The notes beneath the pieces are model-generated. The model saw only the letters and a program-made list of their open reading frames with translations, was not told the DNA's origin and ran no database searches. A program made the position numbers and the translations under genes. Shown piece by piece: positions 24,084-37,212 of a stretch of 64,000 nucleotides of DNA; positions within the stretch are counted from its first letter, which is position 1, and every line of letters begins with the position of its first letter. Source of the DNA: Amborella trichopoda (Eukaryota > Streptophyta > Magnoliopsida > Amborellales > Amborellaceae); NCBI RefSeq assembly GCF_000471905.2, contig NW_006496517.1, positions 372,519 to 436,518 on the forward strand. Reading direction: 5' to 3'.

Positions 24084-24667
24084 CTGCAAAAAACCATGCA
24101 CAAATTTGGTGCGAGAATCAATTATGTGCTAATCTAGACTGCATTTTGTATATTTTCTCAATCAACTCAAATGTAAGAAAGAAAATAGAAAGAAAAAATA
24201 ATACAGAATATACGAGAGGACCTCATAATTTGATGTGTCAAGACAACTGGGTAGAAGCATCAGAAGCCATCATCCATTAGAGAAATTGGAATAAACTTGA
24301 TATGAATTGTAAAACAAGAATATAGTATAGGGTGATTCTGTCATTCATTCATGATTTCATTTATGGTCAGTTTGACCATAGTATTGCAATTTGTTTACAA
24401 GGCCAAGATCACTTGATGAAACACAGTGATCAAGAGGATTTGTCTCACACTATCATGCAGCCACTTATTTAATCACTACCCATGCAGGTCCAAGAATACT
24501 AGGTCCTAACCATAGTTGCCGGAATCTACTACCCCAAGTGCAAATCAGCTTTGGAATCACGATTCAGCGTTCTGATCAATGAATCTTCACGAAACCCAGT
24601 TCCTTAAAGTTAGAAATCTTTCTTCCAGCTTTATAGAGTTTTTATCTGATTTTTTAATCCAGATCCA

Positions 24668-24905
24668 TCATTAATCATCATATGAGCCTTATCCCTACTA
24701 TTTAGGGTCAGCTACACAAATCATGTGCTGCCACTCAGCTCTACAAAGATCAAACCCTCAGTCTCTTCGCACTACTTCCATCCATGTCCTTTCTAGGCCT
24801 TCACCTTGCTTTTTTAGAGCATTCCACTTGAACGAATCGCCCCTCCTTATAGATGTTGTATCTATGTGACACATGGCCAGCCCTCTTAAGTCTACTTTTT
24901 TGGAA
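24668..24905 (-). mobile_element. RTE LINE 3' end fragment
   Basis: ATCATCATATGAGCCTTATC, CTACTATTTAGGGTCAGCTA and TCGCACTACTTCCAT are the reverse complement of the RTE 3' end seen at 48950-49010 and 52780-52830. About 240 bp, heavily 5'-truncated, nested in the hAT-like element at 24511-26384. Confidence 0.75.
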
Positions 24906-24961
24906 TCCAGTTTCCACAACATTAAAAACTATATAGTTCATAGCTACACAAAACCATGATT

Positions 24962-25073
24962 TGATCAACATAGAATCTTGCTTCCAATTTTACAAATATT
25001 GATATGTTATTTGGAATATCAACATAGAATCTTGCTTCCAATTTTAAAAATATTGATATGTTATTTGAAATCC
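24962..25073 (+). repeat. Tandem duplication, about 55-bp period, two copies
   Basis: ATCAACATAGAATCTTGCTT followed by CCAATTTTA and TATTGATATGTTATTTG occurs twice in a row with one or two differences. It lies inside the hAT-like element at 24511-26384. Confidence 0.8.
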
Positions 25074-27008
25074 AAATTCAACTAAATCTCATTTTCAAGC
25101 ATATATACGAAAACAAAATCCCATTTTCAAGTATATATAAGATAGTATGAGTATGTTTTGTAAACACAAACACGAATTCCATAGTGGACTAGTGAAACAT
25201 TGTGTTATTTAAAATTGGGGAATGATCTCATGTCACCGTGTCATTGTAATATAATGAAACCATATTTCTAAGAAACCATGTGTGATATCTATTTATGACC
25301 TCAAAATTTGTACACTCTCTCTCGCCATCCCAATAATCAATCTCAAAAAAAATAAAATTCAATTTGCCCCCCAAATATAGTTAAAACGAGTCCTCTCTAA
25401 CAATGAATCTAAACAATCCATTTGGTGAATTTCAAGATCTACGCCTTTATGAATTTAAAATAATTTTTTTTCTTTTTTGACATTGTTAATCCAATCATGA
25501 TAAAGCCATCTAGAATATTTGGAAAGAAAAAAAAAAAATTCTAAGGCGTAGATCTAAGCATCTCATCAAAATGGAGGACCTATAATTAACTATGCTAAAA
25601 ACCACTTTCAAGGGTATATTTTCATTTATTTTTTTTTGTAATTGTTCATTAAAATGAAACGAGTGTATATTTAAAAATTGGAGTCAAACAAATGGTCCTA
25701 GCATGATTTTTGAAGATTGTTTCATTGTATTACTAGACAACCGTTGCATGAAATCATTCCCCTTTAAAATTTATTGTTAATATATGATCAGTATCTAAAA
25801 ATCTACCAGTGTCTACAAACTCTACTTATCATCATTCCCAAATTCCGAGAACCCAAAATAAACATCTCATTTTTTAAAATTTATGATCAATAAGTAAAGT
25901 ATTTTTATTTTCTATATTCAATCTAGAACCTCAGTCTCAAATCTAGTTTCAAGGACCCTCGACTTGCATTCCAATACTTGTGGTCAACCGTGATTAAGGT
26001 CACCCAATACATCGATTTCAATACTAGTGAACCCTTGTTTAGGTCATTGAGGCCATTGAGGATCTTGATTCCAATACTAGGGGAATCCTGGCTAAGCTTA
26101 CTCAATACATTGACTCCAATACTAGGGGATTCTTTGTTAAGGGTTACTCTAGAACCTCAAACTTTGCCTCATGAAACTTGGTTTCCTAATGATTCCCAAT
26201 ATGGTGCCAATTGGCTCAATTTCAATTCGGTTGGATTGTGATTCCCATAAAGGATGAATATCAACTCTTGCAATATGCATTGTATGGATGACACTTCCCA
26301 CAACAGGAATCTTCTAGCCGCTTGCAATTCTGCGCTTTTGAAACCTAAAACGCTTATGAATCTCTCGTGCTTCCAACAACTATGGCTCTGACCTCATCTA
26401 TACATGCAAGACCTTTTATTGTGTTAGTGTCATCTTCCTTAATCACTCAAAATACAGCAAAATTAAACTTCATAGCCTAAAAGATAAATTCCCATTTTGT
26501 GGCCTTTAATGTAGTGTAGTGACACCCAATTTGAACAGGGCAGGTCAGGCCCTCTCCCTTGAACATGAACGTTCTTGGAGAAAAAGTATTGTCGATAGCC
26601 CTTCACTAGACAGACGAGCACACTATAGTTGTTGAAAGCAGGAGTGGGGTGAGGGATTCGGAGCTGGAACGAGAGCCTAGGATGGACCCATGACTGAAAC
26701 TCCTTCCCTTGGGAACGGCTTTATTTTATATATATATTATTTTTAAAGTGATTTAAAAAATTGAAATACGTATAGTCCACTTTTTAGCACTATATATACA
26801 TGCACAATGAGAACTTTGCAGCATGCATATCCCATAAAACTTTGAGAATAAGATTGGACGGTCATGATAAAAACCGAAATTAGGAATTGTCTTTAAGTGC
26901 TTCTTTCCTAGAAATTTGACAAAAAGTAAAAAAAATAACACAAAATAAAAGACGGTTTCAAAATTCAAAAACTTTTGAAACTTCCCTACTATAAAGGATC
27001 CCTTGAAA

Positions 27009-27385
27009 CCATGATTAAGGCATATTTTCAGTGGGGAGTTCCCCCTCCAAAGCAATCAAGATACATTTTTATCAGGGATCGAGATCCTTATAAGATAGAG
27101 ATATTCGCGCTCCCTTGATTGGAGGAGCAAGCTCCCCTAGGGTTCTAGCTCCAGGATTGCAAAAGCGAGATTCCGAGGTGGGGACACCACCCCCCATGAT
27201 TGAGGCATATTTTCAGTGGGGAGTTCCCCCTCCAAAGCAATCAAGATACATTTTTGTCAAGGATCGAGATCCTTATAAGATAGAATAGAGATCGAGCTCC
27301 CTTGATGGGAGGAGCAAGCTCCCCTCGGGTTTTAGCTCCAGGATTGCAAAAGCGAGATTCCGAGGTGCGCACACCACCCCCCACC
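27009..27385 (+). repeat. Tandem duplication, 185-bp period, two copies
   Basis: CCATGATTAAGGCATATTTT begins at 27009 and CCATGATTGAGGCATATTTT at 27194. Both continue through AGTTCCCCCTCCAAAGCAAT, GGATCGAGATCCTTATAAGA and CTCCAGGATTGCAAAAGCGA to GACACCACCCC or CACACCACCCC. The copies are nearly identical, which suggests a recent event. Neither copy is coding. Confidence 0.9.
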
Positions 27386-27399
27386 AAGCTCCCCGCAAC

Positions 27400-28929
27400 T
27401 ATGGTGGACACAAGCTCACAAAGAGTCATTCATTAGATAGATATGCACACACATACTATGAGATATAAAAACTCAACATTGTAACTTATCATCGTTATGA
27501 CCCCCACACCTGAGAATCTCATGATGTAAACCACTCCTATATTAAGGTCATCAGGTACTTTTATCGATGTAAACCAGTAATCAAGCTATAGCATCTGACG
27601 CACTTGGAAGCTCTATTTCTTCCAATGCCCCCCACTAATGTATTAAGGGATACATGGCAGCTTTGTAATTTTATTTCTTTTGGTCAGCATGGTATTCAAA
27701 CCTAGGATGTGATGTTGTGATCATCTCCCGTGTATCCCAACAAACAAGTGCTTGAATCTCTCACTAACGAGATCATTCTTATGTTTCTATGATTCTAAGA
27801 ACAAAAGATATCTCTAGAAACCATTAGTTGTAAAAATTGGCAATTCTAAGCAGCAGGAAAAGTCAACATTGCTACAAGCCTACAATCTAGCACCCCAAAA
27901 CCTCGAGGCCTCTCTATGCATTATGTTTCTTGAAAGCATCTCTTTTGATAACTAATCTTGTTCAGAAATCTATGTCACATCCTTCCTACTTCTGACAAAG
28001 ATGTTAACACATTGGCTTGCAATGCAATAGGTGCTGAAGATCTTAGAGAGATGACATATGTTGTTTCTCTCACCCATCCATTACTGCCATCATGTTGGAT
28101 ATGCTTCATATGAAAATATTTTTAGCTCACCAAAAAGCCTGTCTTGCCATTAGAGCCACAGTCATCTTACGAGCCTTACTCTTCTGTCAAAAGCAAGCTA
28201 CAGAAGAGGAGCTCAAAATATGGGAACATGTTCCACCCATAGTTACCGGGAACGGAAACGTGCGAAGCCCCCAAAACGGGAACAAGAGCGTGGAGCGAGT
28301 ACTTGTCAAAGTTCCCTTAGAGGCGCAGCGAGCTCCCTACATGTCGTTAGGCAAGGAGCAAGTTCCATGACATACGCGGAGCATGTATTTATCTTCAAGG
28401 GGACGGGATCCCTACCAAAAGGGATCGCGTTATGCCCATCTTAGGTTCGCGGTTCCCAAAGTCCACTATTTCTGTATATTGTATGCTGGGAGCGAGTTCC
28501 TTTGGATAGCATCTTTAATTGAACTCTTCTTGTAAATCCAAGGTTCCAAGGTATCAATGTATTGTAAATTCATGGCATTGAGAATTTGAGATTGCCTTTG
28601 AATGATTTTTAATTTTTATAATTGGTGAATGATTTCTTACGGAATTCAAGCAACAACAATATTGGGGTGCATTTTTTCTTCTTAGTTATCACCCCATCAC
28701 TACTCACAGATTGCCTTAAATGTGTTTGGTGGTAGCTATGACTTGTTGGATTCTTTTCTTTTTTTTACCAAGATGTGCAAAAGTTGCTGTTGTAGCCCTT
28801 TTTTTTTTCCTGTTTTAATGTGTTGCTTCACAGTTTGCATGGTTATCATTTGGAGATGTAAATTATATCAGTAAATAAAAGTCATCTGTCCTCATTTGGT
28901 GCTGAAATCAGATGTGATTTTCAAGAGAC
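27400..28929. other. Unassigned intron DNA between the 185-bp duplication and the L1
   Basis: There is no recognisable protein domain or clear terminal repeat. A stretch at 28240-28500 is rich in GGGAACG/GGGAGCGAG words and may be the remnant of a GGAAC-rich non-autonomous element, but I could not find its ends. Confidence 0.4.
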
Positions 28930-31900
28930 CCTTAAGAGATCTTAGGTAATGGTGGTTAATTCGTGCTCTCCGCCATCAAGTGATATTTTTGGGCTTGGGA
29001 ACTGGGCAAAAAGGGCATGGAGTCTATCCTATGAACCAACAGTCTGTAAGCTGGAGGAAGGTACCTGCGTTTTTATTTTTGCATCACCTGATGATGTGAG
29101 GAAGGCAATGCAAACTCCTGTCTGGCGAGTAAGAGGCAATTATTGTGGAGATTTTGTTTGTGCCGATTGGAATGTGCATAACAATGGTAATATGTCCTAT
29201 GCTCAATTGAAGATAAAAAGAAATAATTGATCACCAAATCCGAATTTTATTAGATTAACAGTGCAAGGTGAAGAATTTATGATCCGAGTTGAGATGGAAG
29301 GTGTTAGATGTCAGCCAATGTCGGTAAAAAAGGTTTTGTTGAAGGATGAATATCATAGGCCTTGTGAGGAGTATATTCCACAGATTCTAATGAGTCTGAA
29401 TGGCACTGTAGCCAAGAAAGGTGTAAAAGCTGACAACGGAAAGGATCTGATAAGAGAAGCTTTTGTGCACAGGTCAGAGCCAACAATAGTGGTGGGGCCT
29501 CAAAGATTTTTTTTTTTTATACTGTTAACTGGGCCTCAAAGATTTTCTGATCATACACGTGTACGGAGAGAATTTTTTGAGCGAAATGGGAAGAGCACTA
29601 AGCATGCAAATTTGACTATGAAGAAGATTTGGATTCCTAAACTAGGGGCTAAAATATCGTATGACGGTTTTTCAAAACCGAAGGATTATGGTAACTGCCC
29701 TATTCAAAGCTATGAGGTGGGGTCCACAAGTCAATGTGGCATGAGCTTTTTGGGAAAGGAGAATATTGAGGATAAGGACAAAAATGCAAGGAATTTGGAA
29801 CCAGTAATCTTCAAAAAGGTAATGAGGAGCTTCGGGTTGGAGATTTGATTGTACCTTTAAAAAAGGTCATTTTTAAGAGAGGTAGAGTGCTCATTGGTGA
29901 AGAAGGGCTGCTTGAGTCTTTTCCATGTTGCGCGATTCAAAGTTGGGTTTGGAGAAGGTTTTGGTGACCATAGCCATAAGAAAACAGAGAGGGAAGCACG
30001 CTGCATATTATCCCTGAAAGGGAATCTGGATGTCCTCATTTTGTTTAGGTTGCACAAAGGCCATGCTTCAGCACTTTCTGTTGCTTGGTGGTTAACTATG
30101 GCATTGCGCTATCAACCATTTCATAGGGCTGCCCATAGAAAGGTTGAAAAAGGGTCGTGAGTGCCTTCTGAGGAGCAAGGGCTCCCTATAGTTGTGATCG
30201 ATGAGGTGTAGGGGTGGACGTAGCGCCTTTGCAAGTGCTACCAGCGGCAGATTCCATCACGATTTCCTCCGGCTATGAAAACAGTGAATCTGAAGAAGAG
30301 GTGGAAGTGGAACCACCCAATCCCATGGCTTTGGTGGTCAGTTCGAAGATGGGGAGTTAGTTGTTGAAAATCCGGAAGTTCATCATGTTGTGGCAATAGA
30401 TCATGCTATTGGCGGTGTTAAAGATTGTGATGGCGAGGGGATCCATGGGGCTCAGCAAGTTGCAGAGGAAGAGCACAGTGTAGGTGTTGTTGATGGGTTG
30501 GTGGGTCAACTGGCTGAAAATGGTGAAGGGGTAGGTCAGGTTGTACCGGGTGAGGAGGCGGTAGATAAGCCAGAGGATATAGCTGCTATGTGCAATGATA
30601 TTGGTATGGATTGTGATGTACCCATTTTCAAGGTATTGGAGGTAATTACAGCAGAAGTCAAGGTTCTAAGCAAAAAAAAAAGAAACAGGAAGGTCCAAGT
30701 CATAAATTGGCGAGTGGAGCAGTAGGTGATGGAGAACGAACATTTCCGACCACATAACTACAAAACGTTATAGATGACTCTGTATGGGACGATGAAGAAT
30801 CAAAGGCAGTTTTTCTTTGACCCAGTTTCAGCATCCCATCAGCAGAAGCATCACTTTGAATTCCATAAAATTCAATTGATCGAGTTGAAGCACCAGCCTA
30901 CCAAAAGCAGTCGTTTCAAAAGGCACCAGCAGTCCACCTAGCAGCATAAGGACTTGGCTGTGAGGTGGCGGCGACCCCAACCAGATCATCGTTGAGGCTA
31001 GCAGCTCGTCGAGCCAATCAGTCCAGGAATGTTGTTAATACTCCTGATAGGGGGAAGAATGCCACCACAATTGAGGTCTCTAGTTCGACTTCTTCATCTG
31101 AATCTGATGGTATTCCTATCCCTGCCAGTTATGGCTCTTCATCTCATTTTAATGAAATTCATTAGCTGGAATGTTTGAGGCCTCGACGAGGTACAAAGGA
31201 GGCGTCAAGTTTTGATGATGGTAAGAAACTAAGAACCCACAGGCCTGAAGTTTTGCTGCTACGGGAGACAAAGCTGCCAAGTATGACAGTTAAATGGTTA
31301 GGGAGGTTTGGGGGGTGTGTCCGGTGGCTTTTGTGGGTATTGATTCTGTGGGTGCTTGTAGTGGTTTGTGGTCGTTGTGGGACCCTACTTGTTTTAGGTG
31401 TGTAGAAACTTTTTAGGTGGAAATAGTTCGTAGGGTAGTTTTGGAAAGTACATTGTATGGTTTTAATTGGATGTGTTGCAATGTTTATGGTCCTAATTCT
31501 AACTCTTTGGATGAGGAATTTTTGAATGATTTATCTAATCTACTTTCTAAAGTTAATTTGCTTTTCTGTATTAGGGTGATTGTAATATGATTAGATGGCC
31601 AGCTGAAATTTCGTCTAGTACCTCCCTTAATCAATCAATTGAGGATTTTTAACAGTTTTATTTTGCGACACCAAATTATGGATCTACCCATCAATGGATT
31701 ACATTTTACATGGTAATAATAACGTTGATAATCTTATCCAAAGCAAGATTGATTGGTTTTTGGTTTCGAATGAGTGGGAGCAGCAATTTGCATTGGTGCG
31801 TGTGGTAGCCCTTACAAAGTTACCCTCGAATCATGTCCCCTTGTGCTTACATACGGATAATTGTCACAATGGATCTAAACCTTTTCGTCTTGATCTAGTT

Positions 31901-31975
31901 TGGCAGGAAGAAGATGTGATTGACATTATTACACAAATTACGGAAACTTGTCAAAAAAAATTCATATTTGATAAT
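28930..31975 (+). mobile_element. L1-clade LINE, ORF1 and start of ORF2, 3'-truncated
   Basis: About 28949-29230 encodes a DUF4283-like ORF1 N-terminus (LEEGTCVFIFASPDDVRKAM, WNVHNNG). About 29261-30725 continues as ORF1, with a low-complexity acidic part. About 31160-31975 encodes the APE-type endonuclease of ORF2 (SWNV-like start, MCCNVYGPNSNSLDEEF, IRWPAEISSSTS, LIQSKIDWFLVSNEWEQQF, LPSNHVPL). It stops at about 31975 where hAT sequence begins, so reverse transcriptase is missing. Frameshifts and stops are frequent. The part from about 30310 on is repeated in inverse orientation at 42400-48350. Confidence 0.85.
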
Positions 31976-31984
31976 ATTATAATA

Positions 31985-34625
31985 CACATCCTTATAACGA
32001 CACTACCCATAAGCCCTTCCCCACAATGTTCCATGAGCCATGGCTACAAGAGAGAGAGAAAGGTTGAATTACAGGAGGCTCTATAGTATTTTTGGTGGCC
32101 TTTTGAACCGCTTGGAGCCTTTGCGCTACTGTTGACACTGTAGACGTGCCTTGATTGGGTGGACGTAATAATCGGGGTTGATGGCTCGTTGGGGCGGTGT
32201 CACTTGCCAAATCTTCAAGCTCATGAAGAGTAATTAGGAGGGGGGGGGGTGAGGGGGTGGCATAGGACAAGATGGCAGTAGAAGGGCAGGCACAAGGTCA
32301 ATGTCAAAATCAAAACGTGATTCCATTTCTTGTAAAGAATTAATATCATCCTCGAGATGGTCATCTTCAGGATGAGCATCCTAATTCTTGTACTTCATGT
32401 CATAATCCGACCATAATCTACTCAACAACCTGTCATTGTAATGGACATACACTAATGACTCTCACCGATCAGCATTGAGGCAGTTGCGTTATACACTATG
32501 AATGTAGCTAAAGGTACTCCAACATCTCTCTACGCATGAGGAATTGACACTTTGGGACAAACTTTCACCACAAGTGAATATAGCTCATGAGTTCCACCTC
32601 CATATAAGTCACACCATGAAACAGCTGCCATAGTACCTCTATCAGTTATGGAAGCTGGCAAAGAAAAAACCCCTCTAATGCCCACAAAATTGCTTATTTG
32701 TTGTCATACCCTTCCCCTGTTGCCATGGTCTGGGACCAACATGTCAAGGGCAGTATGGTCACAAGATGACACTTCTTTATCGTGGTGGGGCTTTCACCCT
32801 TTTCTCACCCCCAGGCGTAGGGGTAGACAATCAGTCTCGACAGTAATACTTGGGAGACTGAAGAAATGCAAGGCAGTGCAAGGGAAGACCAGAGCAGTCC
32901 CAACGATTAATGACCAAGTATCTAACTCGCTAAACAACAGAGGGTCATCGTAACGGGCAACTGTTATCTCGCCCAACATTGTGTCCATGCGTGCGTAAGC
33001 TACGCCCACAATGGCTTGTTAACTATCCACAAATATTATCATTTTCCATATGGGCCTAGCGAAACACAATATCTTCTAATTTGTTGCCCAAAAATTATCA
33101 ATCATAATCACCCTACGAACCTCATCATGCTCATTGTCTGATGGTCCACATTCAATGCTCCCCCAGTACAAGAGATGTTAGGGCTACTCTAACCTCCATA
33201 AGCCACTGCAACATTATATAGTTATAACCAAATCTTGACTTCTTAGGTTTAAGGAGTTTGAGATCCAAAATACTCCTAAATATGAACAAACACCTAGTAT
33301 GATTCCAGAAGTACTTCACCACCCTCTTCGCTTCCTTGCAATGATTCCTAACAAATGAGAATGATGGATTTTTTCTTTTCTTATCGACAATGTCCTTCAT
33401 CAGACGGCTCAAGGTGTGAGCCAGACAACCCGTCCAAAAAATGTGAGGATGGCATCGTTGAATTATAGTACATGCACCTCTGCAATTCACAGCATTGTCT
33501 ATAACAAACATTGTAGGGCCCAATATTGTTAATGGATGTCAAAAGGATTTCTACAATGTTCTGGCTAGTCTTCTTAACTCCTGAGCAATCTAAGCCATTC
33601 ACAAACATAGCCTTACAATGATATTGATCAAGGATTCATTTTCGATGTTACTCCACCCATCAGAAACAACAGATACACCATAAGCTGCCCACTCATTCTT
33701 TAACGCAACCAACTCAACATCAATCCTACTCCACTCTTTATCCAATAAAGACGTCCTAAGCCTTTCATACTTGGGCGCTACATAGCCCATGCAGGCATGG
33801 TTTATTGCATAAACCATTTCATGGAACCTAGGACTTTGGCAGCATGGAATGGGATACCATGCGAATAAAAAAATCGTGCAAGGGCACCATCAACTTCAAC
33901 TCTCGCATGCACCTCAAAAATCTGCAAGCGCTTTCCCTTAACCTTTTTCCAGTATTAGATGATTGCGACACCAGAGGGAACAATGATACATCCATTTGTG
34001 CCGCTTTCCCACTCTTTGAGCATTTTTTAGACCCATGTTGTATATAAGCTTTTGATTCCTCACGTGATAAAGCCTCATGCTTATCCCTCGAGATTTTAGG
34101 ACACCATAATATTCCCTTGGACCTCTCCCCACAACAAAGACCCAACAAATGGGCCCGCACACGAGCATATGAACCAGTATAAGGGCCTTCCGAACAGTTG
34201 AAATTACATTTCCAGTTTCTACCACCACCACCCTTTCTGTATTTCCACCCACAATTGTCACATATCTCCATAATGGAGTAGAGGATGACTCCTCGACCTC
34301 CCCTCTCTCCCCCTCTACTTCAGTAGCATTGTCTGACTCAAACATGTCACCAAGTTCATCATTTTCCTCGAACACCATTGTTCACTACCAATGAGATAAA
34401 ACCCAAAAATAAGAGAGTTCAAGTATAAAATAAAATTACCCAAAAAAATAAAAAAAACATGCAATATTGAATACGACTACAAGACCACTACACCTCTACA
34501 ATTAATTACACTACCGGGGTCCTCAGCCTCTACCTAAATCTAGATGGATTTGAGGGCCCATCAACGCCGAGGAATTGCCCACCCCTCTCGCACCACTTTT
34601 AGGTACTTATCACTTCTAGATATCG
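31985..34625 (-). mobile_element. hAT transposon, BED finger plus DUF659-type transposase, decayed
   Basis: On the minus strand, about 34271-34000 encodes a BED-type zinc finger (WKCNFNCSEGPYTGSYARVR, AHLLGLC). About 33817-33600 gives the DUF659-type core (AAYGVSVVSDGWSNIENESL), about 33523-33150 the hAT core (NCRGACTIIQRCHPHIFWTG, CLAHTLSRLMKDIV, RSILDLKLLKPKKSRFGYNY), and about 32450-32100 the C-terminal region. At least three frameshifts and several stops break the frame, so it cannot make transposase. The element joins the L1 directly at about 31980, and the same joint exists in the right arm. Confidence 0.85.
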
Positions 34626-35832
34626 ATCGTTTAGTCATTCAATTGATTGAGTGAGAGAGAGAGCATTGTTACTGCACTGTTGGGGCGCCTCACACTTGTG
34701 TACTGGTGTCACTCATACCTCACAGCTTAAGAAATCAGTCGTTCGAGAAAGAGAGAGAGAATTAGAGAGAGAGAGAGAGGGAGAGAGGGAGAGAGCTATG
34801 CAACTCCACTCATAAGGAGAGAGTGAGAGAGAGAACACATGATACAGAGTGAACCTTGCCACTACACTTTTGAGGCGCCTTGCTCTCCAACCCACTCACA
34901 CCCCTCTTTTCGCAGACCCAAATGTCCACTTAAGGTAACCGTCTATTAGGTCATTAACATGCAGCCTTATCTTTGGTCACTACCCTCTTATTTCCCATTA
35001 ATGATTGATGCATCTTAACGAAAAGAATACTAGGTTGGTGGCCCGTTACATTACAAATGACATGGGTGACAAACCTTTAGCCGATTGGCACATTTTCAGT
35101 GTGAGGAAATGGACAGTTTCCGCACCTCTCTCTCACCCTGCCCTAAGTCTGGTTATCTGTCCCTCTCCCTATCCCTCTCTCTCTCACACACACTCTGCCT
35201 CACGTTTGGTTCTCTATCGGTCTACCCCTCTCCCAATATTCCTACAATATATTATCCGCAAAAAATATTACGAGAATCTACCACAAAACGACACGATATA
35301 CCATTTTAGCAAATTCCACGCTTATCTCTCCTTTCTCTCTCTATTTATATGCATTATTATCACTATATAATTTTTATACACAATCAGAAATTGAGAGAGA
35401 AAGCGGGAGAGAGTCATAAAATCACCATGGGTAAATATTTACTGAAAATTTTATGCTTCTCTGTCTATATATACATAGAGATAGAGATATGCAGAGATAG
35501 AGAGAGGGTGAGAGTGAGTGAGCAAGAGACAGTAACTGACATAAATGGAGAGTGAAAGTGAGAGAGAGAACGACAATAAGAGAGTCATAAAACCACCGTA
35601 AACAACTAATTCCCAAAATTTTCATGCTCCTCACCCTCTAAATATATATAGAAAGAGGAGAGAATGAACGAGAAAAAGAGTCAGCGAAAGCGATTGAGAG
35701 AGGAAGTGGGAGAGAGAGAGTTGTAGTAAGATAGAAATAGAGAGATACAGAAAGAGAAATAGAGTGTCATCAACAGTTAATTGGATAGGATTCGAACTAT
35801 TTACAAAAGATTGCAACAATGTTGAACTCGAT
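34626..35832. other. GA-rich insertion present only in the left arm
   Basis: About 1.2 kb of GAGA/CTCT-rich DNA lies between sequences that are adjacent in the right arm (about 39770-39790). The bases around the two joints both contain GATAT, which could be a short duplication. No protein is recognised. It may be an insertion on the left or a loss on the right; the shared flanks favour insertion. Confidence 0.55.
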
Positions 35833-37212
35833 ATAGTTCTAAGCGAAGCTACTCAAGAAACATGCACAGCTATCTCCCCAAATATTTATCGAATTTCTTG
35901 CTCATCTATATCTCTCAACCTCTATACATGTATAGAGAGATAGAGCGAGATGGCACGAGGGATATAGAGAGAGAGAGGCAGTGGTTGAGAGAGAAAGAGG
36001 GACATACACAAAGAGTCACCAAACCACCATAGACAAATATTAAAAAAAAAATAGCATTCAAACTATATAAAGCATGAGCCATGAATACAAAATCAAGAAA
36101 AAAAATTTACTGCGTTTCTTGAGAGGGAAAGAGGGACAGATATAGAGTGTCACTAAGAAAAAAAATTTACTGCGTTTCTATGGTGGTTTGGTCACCACAG
36201 ACAAATATTTACGAAAAAATTCCATTCAAACTATATAGAGCATGAGTCATGAAAAAATAATCAAGAAACTCCAATAAAAAGAGGTAAATAACAAGCAACC
36301 ATATATACTAAATTTGTGTTGATATATATATGCACCAAAGTGAAGTATTTATAAGCCAATAACACAAACTTGCCAATGGAAAGGTTAGCGACCTTTGGAT
36401 TTAAAGGAAACATGAAAAAAAACAAAAAAAACAAAAAAAAAGGAAAAACAAAAACAGAGAGGTTAAAGAGGAGAAGAGAGCAATACAAAATAGTGTTCAA
36501 GAGAGTGAAGTCATGTAGCCACCCATATCAACGATGGGCTTAGGCAACAATCACCAAAAAAACCTAGACCAGGACCCATCAACCCAAAAATCGTGCCAAG
36601 GAAAGGGAACAACATACTATGGGTCAACATTATCGCCCAAGATCATGTCGACAGTAGGAACGATGGCATCAATGACAGGGCGGTGCTCGACAAAATCAGC
36701 AGAAAAATCATGATGCACATGGTGAAGCTGCGGCAACTAAGCTTCGAGCCAGTTCACCTGGTCTCCGAGTGTCTGTCGCTCATCCTCCAAGACCCCATTG
36801 ACCCACTTTGAGCTTACAAGTTCCTCTTGCAAATCTGAATTATAAGTCAACAGGGATTCATTGAATAAAAGGGCTTCATTTCCTCGGCCGATATCCCTAG
36901 TCCTCTATTAGAAATGAATAAAAAGGCTTCACGCACTGCATATTGCTCTACTGCTCTCTAGCTAAACGAGATACCGCCCGTGTAAGAGTGGTTACCAATA
37001 TTTACTGTAGCCTTATACATTCTAACATTTAGAAAGTTATATTCATTTAAAACACAACAAGGAGGTGGGCCATTATTTTTCTCAGACTCAATTTCGAGAA
37101 CTTGCTGATATGACACAAGGCTTGGGTCTGCTCTATGATTGCATTGAACAGGTTGAAGAGGGCCCCATACGTTTATTGTGCACCCATTGGATGCAACGCT
37201 AATGACTCTACA
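35833..37212 (-). other. Segment with dsRBD-like frame, left copy
   Basis: Reverse complement of 38389-39770. It contains the counterpart of the frame described at 38298-38696, read leftwards from about 37210 to 36890, and a coiled-coil-like stretch at about 36830-36590. It is more decayed than the right copy. Whether it belongs to the hAT element or was picked up by it is not clear. Confidence 0.5.

Larger units (their letters stand above)
24511..26384. mobile_element. Non-autonomous hAT-like element (CATAGTTG ends), copy in RABA1 intron
   Basis: The left end CATAGTTGCCGGAATC and the right end GCTTCCAACAACTATG are inverted repeats. They match the ends of the element at 46143-48026, and the length (about 1.87 kb) is nearly the same. 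The inside is rich in GGAATC/GATTCC words (AGGATCTTGATTCCAATACT). The bases next to the ends, GTCCTAAC and GCTCTGAC, agree at 5 of 8 positions and may be a decayed target duplication. No protein is recognised. An RTE fragment sits inside it. Confidence 0.55.
30310..37212 (+). repeat. Left arm of a giant imperfect inverted repeat
   Basis: Order left to right: L1 (plus), hAT (minus), a GA-rich insertion, then a segment with a dsRBD-like frame (minus). Each shared part recurs in reverse complement in the right arm at 38389-48350. Checked pairs are 30440-30540 with 48035-48130, 31600-31920 with 42450-42780, 32000-34380 with 40020-42370, 36500-36520 with 39100-39115, and 37140-37212 with 38389-38465. 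In the L1 part I judge roughly one difference per ten bases by eye. Confidence 0.85.

Noticed and set aside
24511-26384. Target duplication GTCCTAAC/GCTCTGAC
   Set aside because: Only 5 of 8 positions agree, so I do not count it as evidence; the element is called from its ends and its relative at 46143-48026.
28240-28500. GGAACG/GGGAGCGAG-rich stretch as a defined transposon
   Set aside because: No inverted ends or target duplication could be found.
29261-29848. Open frame of 195 codons as a host gene
   Set aside because: It is contiguous with the DUF4283-like part of the L1 ORF1 and followed by the L1 endonuclease region.
30390-30725. Open frame of 111 codons as a separate gene
   Set aside because: It is the acidic ORF1 tail of the L1; the same sequence recurs in the mirror copy at 46000-48130.
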